Part shown: one piece after another, positions 7,001 through 10,022 of the stretch | Numbering within the stretch: the first letter of the stretch is position 1 | How the letters are laid out: every line of letters starts with the position of its first letter | Origin: CAYNNP01 sp964398215 | GTDB lineage: Bacteria > Planctomycetota > Planctomycetia > Pirellulales > Pirellulaceae | Assembly (NCBI GenBank): GCA_964398215.1 | Contig: CAYNNP010000239.1 | Location: 1 to 10,022 of the forward strand | Direction of reading: 5' to 3' | DNA length: 10,022 bases | Program-made: the position numbers and the translations under genes | Notes under the pieces: model-generated | Seen by the model: only the letters and a program-made list of their open reading frames with translations | The model's database searches: none | Told to the model about the DNA's origin: nothing

Positions 7001-7549
7001 CTACGCGGGAAAATCGATGTAATTCGCAGGCACATGGTCGACTAACCAAACATCATTTGGCGACACAAAAAACTCGTGTCCGTCTCGATGCATCTCTTCG
7101 CTCCGAACACGCAAAAGCACGGGTGCACCACGGCGCGATGCGACCGTCGTCGCAACTTCATCGCTGGCATGCAAATGAACATGATGACGATTCATCTTTT
7201 TTAGCCCGCCAGCACGAATCGCAGCCACGAACTTCGCCGGCGTGCCATGCAGCAAGAATTTCGGAGGCGTGGATGGCTCGTATTCCAATTCGACTTCGAC
7301 GCTGTGACCTTGGTTTGCCCTGATTTGATTCCCATCAGGACTGAAGGCAAAACGCTGTTTGTCATTGTTGCGAACAACCTGTTCCAATGCATCGCGTGAA
7401 ATAGGTTTGCCATGTTTGCCAAGTGCAGTCAGTAGCGTTTCAACATCAACCCACCCGGCTTCGTCCAGTTCGATGCCGATCGTTTGTGGTTGGTGTCGCA
7501 GCACAAGGCTAAGAAATTTACTTGTTCGTTTTTCTGTTTTTGGATTCAT
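7001..7549 (-). CDS. kptA: RNA 2'-phosphotransferase, Tpt1/KptA family
   Basis: A 182-residue enzyme that moves an RNA 2'-phosphate onto NAD+, giving ADP-ribose 1''-2'' cyclic phosphate and nicotinamide. Seen: TSKFLSLVLRHQP near the N-terminus; RFAFSPDGNQIRANQGHS; LLHGTPAKFVAAIRAGGL; NRHHVHLHAS; and C-terminal VWLVDHVPANYIDF. The expected Arg-His-Arg-Arg catalytic set is present: R and H of LRHQP, R of QIRANQGHS and R of MNRHHVHL. The whole sequence aligns by eye with E. coli KptA (about 184 residues). ATG at 7549 is chosen for matching length and GGAAAG 7 bases upstream. ATG at 7561 or 7573, or GTG at 7594, would add 4, 8 or 15 charged residues. The gene is convergent with the VWA gene and has no RNA-repair partner in the window. 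Family certain; bacterial substrate unclear. Confidence 0.93.
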   Translation of the reverse strand: MNPKTEKRTSKFLSLVLRHQPQTIGIELDEAGWVDVETLLTALGKHGKPISRDALEQVVRNNDKQRFAFSPDGNQIRANQGHSVEVELEYEPSTPPKFLLHGTPAKFVAAIRAGGLKKMNRHHVHLHASDEVATTVASRRGAPVLLRVRSEEMHRDGHEFFVSPNDVWLVDHVPANYIDFPA

Positions 7550-7877
7550 ACCTTTTCTTTCCATCTCATTCATCTTCTTTTCTGGTGCCGACACACTATC
7601 CGAGAATATGGTTCACGCTCAGACGGACAGTTGATTGAACATCAGTTGCATCGAAGTCAGGCATAGCCAGTCTTTTGCCAACCGCAGGCCATTGCGGCAT
7701 CGCTGGTCTTCGCAGCCTCGTCCGCTGCGGTATATTCTCATTCGCCAATCACCTCAATTGCCGAAAGCTCGCATATCCAACATACTCTTGTCACTCTTCT
7801 TGGGTTTGTCGATGTGTTGACAATGATGGTCAATGGGAAGGGTGAAGTGGAGACCGCTTAACATTCAGGAATCGGAA
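7550..7877. other. 328-base divergent region between kptA and the HIT gene
   Basis: No convincing gene. It must hold the promoters of kptA (minus) and of the HIT-BioF pair (plus). A loose inverted repeat pairs ACCGCAG (7681-7687) with CTGCGGT (7725-7731), enclosing a smaller CCGCA/TGCGG stem, followed by a -10-like TATATT at 7731-7736. A TTGACA at 7817-7822 has no matching -10 at the usual spacing. A 61-codon open frame at 7635-7820 has no ribosome site and no recognisable composition. Confidence 0.5.
7867..7870 (+). promoter_or_regulatory. Ribosome binding site of the HIT gene
   Basis: AGGA, 7 bases before ATG at 7878. It supports this start over the in-frame ATG at 7833, which would add 15 residues outside the HIT domain. 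Confidence 0.6.
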
Positions 7878-8216
7878 ATGCCTTCTATTTTTTCCAAGAT
7901 CATTGCCCGTGAGATCCCTGCGGACATCGTTTACGAAGACGAATTATGCCTCGCATTCCGAGACATCAATCCACAAGCTCCGACACACATTTTGGTTATC
8001 CCCAAAAAAGAGATCGTGTCACTGTCGGACCTGAGCGACGAAGACGAAACGGTCATGGGGCGATGCATGATCGTCGTCCAGAAAGTTGCCGCACAAGAAG
8101 GACTTGATGGCGGTTTTCGATTGATCTGCAATAGTGGCGACGATGGCGGCCAGGAAGTTCCACATATTCACTTTCATGTTCTTGGCGGTAGGAAGCTCAC
8201 TTGGCCACCCGGTTGA
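7878..8216 (+). CDS. HIT-family (HINT/PKCI-type) nucleotide-binding hydrolase
   Basis: A 112-residue histidine-triad protein, probably a purine nucleoside phosphoramidase of the HINT branch. Seen: FSKIIAREIPADIVYEDE at the N-terminus, AFRDINPQAPTHILVIPKK (26-44), the substrate loop NSGDDGGQEV (85-94), and the triad HIHFH at 96-100 followed by VLGGR. The middle histidine, H98, is the expected nucleophile. Length is typical of HINT proteins (about 110-120) and shorter than Fhit or GalT relatives. It is cytoplasmic with no signal peptide. The stop lies 15 bases before the next gene on the same strand, so the two are probably co-transcribed, although HINT proteins have no known part in biotin synthesis. 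Confidence 0.93.
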   Translation: MPSIFSKIIAREIPADIVYEDELCLAFRDINPQAPTHILVIPKKEIVSLSDLSDEDETVMGRCMIVVQKVAAQEGLDGGFRLICNSGDDGGQEVPHIHFHVLGGRKLTWPPG

Positions 8217-8231
8217 GCGAAAACTGAAACA

Positions 8232-9368
8232 ATGAGCCAACCGTTTGAATACCTTCAGGATCGACTGCATCAATTCGCCAGTATTGATCGGCTCCGCATG
8301 CTTCGGCCAGTCCAAGTTGACGGCACAAAAATTCGGCTTGCCGATGGACGTGAGTTGATCAATTTTGGCAGTAATGATTACTTAGGAATCGCTGCTCAGC
8401 AGACCGTGTCATCGGTCGCCACCGGCAGCGGTGCAAGTTCATTGGTGTGTGGTTGGACCAACCAGCATGAAACGCTTGCAAACCGGATTGCTGAATTCGA
8501 GACCACTGAATCTGCCGTCATCTTTCCGAGTGGCTTTGCGGCCTGCAGTGGCACCATCGCGACGCTTGCCGAACCAGATGATTTGATTCTGAGTGACGAA
8601 CTCAACCATGCGTCCATCATTGATGGCTGTCGGCTTTCTCGCTCGGACCGCCAAGTCTACAAGCATCGTGATATGAACGTTGTTCGATCAACTTTGGCCG
8701 ATTGCCGATCAAAGTACAAGCATGTTTGGATTGTTACGGACAGTGTTTTTAGCATGGATGGTCACATCGCGCCGCTGAACGAACTGGCAGAAATCGCTGC
8801 TGAGTATGGCGCTACCGTGATCGTTGACGAAGCTCATGCCACGGGTGTCTTGGGCGAAAGCGGAACCGGGCTGTGCGAAGCCATGGGTGCCAAGAATCAG
8901 ATTCCCATCCGAATTGGTACGCTCAGCAAAGCGATCGGATCTCAGGGTGGTTTCGTGGCTGGACCCAAGGTCGTCATCGACTACCTCGTCAATCAATGCC
9001 GCTCTCTGATTTTCAGTACTGCACTGAGTCCGGCAGCAGTCCAGGCGTCACTGAATTCTCTGCAGGTAATTTCCAACGAACCAGCGCGGCGCAAACACGT
9101 TCAGGAAATGGCTCGTTTGGTTCGCAGCGAACTGGGCCTTGGCTCAATCAGCGAGATCGAAGCAGCTGTGCCGATCGTTTCGATTCCGATCGGTTCCGAT
9201 TCCAGGGCCGTCGCAAAATCGACAGAACTGACGGAGAGAGGTTTTTATGTGCCAGCGATCCGGCCACCAACGGTGCCAGAGGGCACCGCACGGTTACGAG
9301 TGTCGTTGTCGGCAGCGCACACGGAACAGGAAGTCCGAGCTTTGGTCCGCCTGCTGGTTGACCATTGA
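8232..9368 (+). CDS. bioF: 8-amino-7-oxononanoate synthase (BioF), alpha-oxoamine synthase family
   Basis: A 378-residue PLP enzyme expected to condense pimeloyl-ACP/CoA with L-alanine in biotin synthesis. Seen: NFGSNDYLG (44-52), glycine-rich GSGASSLVCGW (66-75), FPSGFAA (98-104), ELNHASIIDGCRLS (123-136), DEAHATGVLGESGTG (199-213), TLSKAIGSQGGFVAG with Schiff-base K233, and C-terminal IRPPTVPEGTARLRVSLSAAH, nearly identical to E. coli BioF there. D199 and H202 are the cofactor-ring residues. KBL or serine palmitoyltransferase are the alternatives, but the C-terminal motif favours BioF. Compared from memory with E. coli BioF, the segment between NDYLG and the glycine-rich motif is about eight residues shorter. 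The start ATG at 8232 has a weak ribosome site, consistent with coupling to the HIT gene. No other bio gene is present. Confidence 0.88.
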   Translation: MSQPFEYLQDRLHQFASIDRLRMLRPVQVDGTKIRLADGRELINFGSNDYLGIAAQQTVSSVATGSGASSLVCGWTNQHETLANRIAEFETTESAVIFPSGFAACSGTIATLAEPDDLILSDELNHASIIDGCRLSRSDRQVYKHRDMNVVRSTLADCRSKYKHVWIVTDSVFSMDGHIAPLNELAEIAAEYGATVIVDEAHATGVLGESGTGLCEAMGAKNQIPIRIGTLSKAIGSQGGFVAGPKVVIDYLVNQCRSLIFSTALSPAAVQASLNSLQVISNEPARRKHVQEMARLVRSELGLGSISEIEAAVPIVSIPIGSDSRAVAKSTELTERGFYVPAIRPPTVPEGTARLRVSLSAAHTEQEVRALVRLLVDH

Positions 9369-9373
9369 ACGAC

Positions 9374-9976
9374 TTAGCCAGCCGTCTTGTAGATCTCTGG
9401 ATTCAGCGACGGGTCGTTATACATCTTCATTTGACGATAAGTCCGATGTTGCTTTCGACCTGATGAAATGTCGTCAATCAACTGCTGCAGTGAACGTGAC
9501 AAATCAGCGTGTTGTTGTTCACAAAGATCGATTCGCTGCTGAACTTTTGCTTGATGGTCTGCGCCAGCATCGCTACGTTCAAGTTGTTCGCGATAGTGAT
9601 ACAGACGCAGCGACATGATCGACAATCGGTCGATAGCACTGCCAGCTGTTTCGGTGTTGATTGGAGCGTCTGGAGAGACCTGGACGCCGGCGAGTTGTTC
9701 CGTGATCGCGTCGTCGACTTTCTCGATCATGTCATTTCGAGCTTGATTCAGCTTGTCGATTGATCGTTTGACATTGGCGATTTGCTGGTCGGTAACAGTG
9801 GGGCTGCGTGCAATGTCTTCTTCGTGCCACAGTCGATAGTTAAATTCATGTTGTCGGCAAACAAGTTCCATGAACCCATCAAATGGATTGCTGATCGGGT
9901 CGATATGCCACAAGGCAACCGTGTCGATTTGAATCTTGGTAATTTCACTGACGCGAGGGATGCTGGCAGCACTCAT
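9374..9976 (-). CDS. DUF4254 domain-containing protein
   Basis: A 200-residue cytoplasmic protein recognised as DUF4254 by its N-terminal signature CRQHEFNYRLWHEEDIARSP (residues 41-60) and its mostly helical remainder. The rest holds several charged heptad-like helices (about 61-95 and 115-170, including LRLYHYREQLE and KVQQRIDLCEQQHADL), then a basic tail KQHRTYRQMKMYNDPSLNPE. There is no signal peptide or membrane segment. ATG at 9976 follows GGAA at 9 bases. Its stop is only 5 bases from the BioF stop, so the two genes converge with almost no spacer. No biochemical function is known to me; the conserved His/Asn/Trp/His/Glu/Asp cluster could be a binding or catalytic site, but that is a guess. 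Confidence 0.8.
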   Translation of the reverse strand: MSAASIPRVSEITKIQIDTVALWHIDPISNPFDGFMELVCRQHEFNYRLWHEEDIARSPTVTDQQIANVKRSIDKLNQARNDMIEKVDDAITEQLAGVQVSPDAPINTETAGSAIDRLSIMSLRLYHYREQLERSDAGADHQAKVQQRIDLCEQQHADLSRSLQQLIDDISSGRKQHRTYRQMKMYNDPSLNPEIYKTAG

Positions 9977-10022
9977 AAATCAGTTTCCGAGTTGGTGCAA
10001 AAAAATAGCCCGAGTTGATTAC

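Noticed and set aside
7681..7731. tRNA-like or structured RNA in the nested inverted repeats
   Set aside because: The pairing is loose, with no TTCGA-like T loop, anticodon arm or CCA-compatible acceptor stem.
7635..7820. 61-codon open frame between kptA and the HIT gene
   Set aside because: No ribosome site, no recognisable motif, and composition like non-coding sequence; a small gene cannot be fully excluded.
9987..10017. Repeated CCGAGTTG (9987-9994 and 10010-10017) upstream of the DUF4254 gene
   Set aside because: Two 8-base copies at the window edge are not strong enough evidence for an operator without the rest of the promoter region.

Overview
The window looks like chromosomal DNA from a planctomycete, probably a Pirellulaceae/Rhodopirellula-type organism. 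That placement is an inference. It rests on roughly 50% GC by eye, short mostly single-gene units that switch strand often, an ECF-like sigma factor followed by a cysteine-free anti-sigma domain fused through one membrane helix to a YfbK-type von Willebrand A (VWA) module, and a DUF4254 gene. No mobile element, CRISPR array, rRNA or tRNA was seen.

Layout, left to right. A monomeric sarcosine/N-methyl-amino-acid oxidase (minus, 120-1253) is divergent from an exported FKBP-type prolyl isomerase (plus, 1394-1930). A long hairpin separates the isomerase from a convergent DegT/DnrJ/EryC1-type PLP aminotransferase (minus, 2081-3238). After 385 bases without a gene come a sigma factor (plus, 3624-4139) and a large anti-sigma/VWA membrane protein (plus, 4206-6924). 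Next are KptA RNA 2'-phosphotransferase (minus, 7001-7549), a HIT-family nucleotide hydrolase and a BioF-like 8-amino-7-oxononanoate synthase 15 bases apart (plus, 7878-8216 and 8232-9368), and a DUF4254 protein (minus, 9374-9976).

The sigma/anti-sigma pair is the most interesting part. The second protein carries a putative sigma-binding head, one transmembrane helix, a repetitive low-complexity stalk and an extracytoplasmic VWA module with an intact metal-binding (MIDAS) motif. This could be a transmembrane switch that senses something outside the membrane and frees a sigma factor inside. The stalk gene contains exactly 100 Ns flanked by two identical 42-base copies of an 18-base tandem repeat. 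The apparent frameshift there is produced by the placeholder length. The repeat phase predicts that the true missing length is a multiple of three, so the gene is probably intact.

The other genes look like housekeeping or single-purpose metabolic genes (amine oxidation, protein folding, sugar or cell-surface transamination, RNA 2'-phosphate removal, nucleotide hydrolysis, biotin synthesis). They show no clear joint pathway beyond the HIT-BioF pair.
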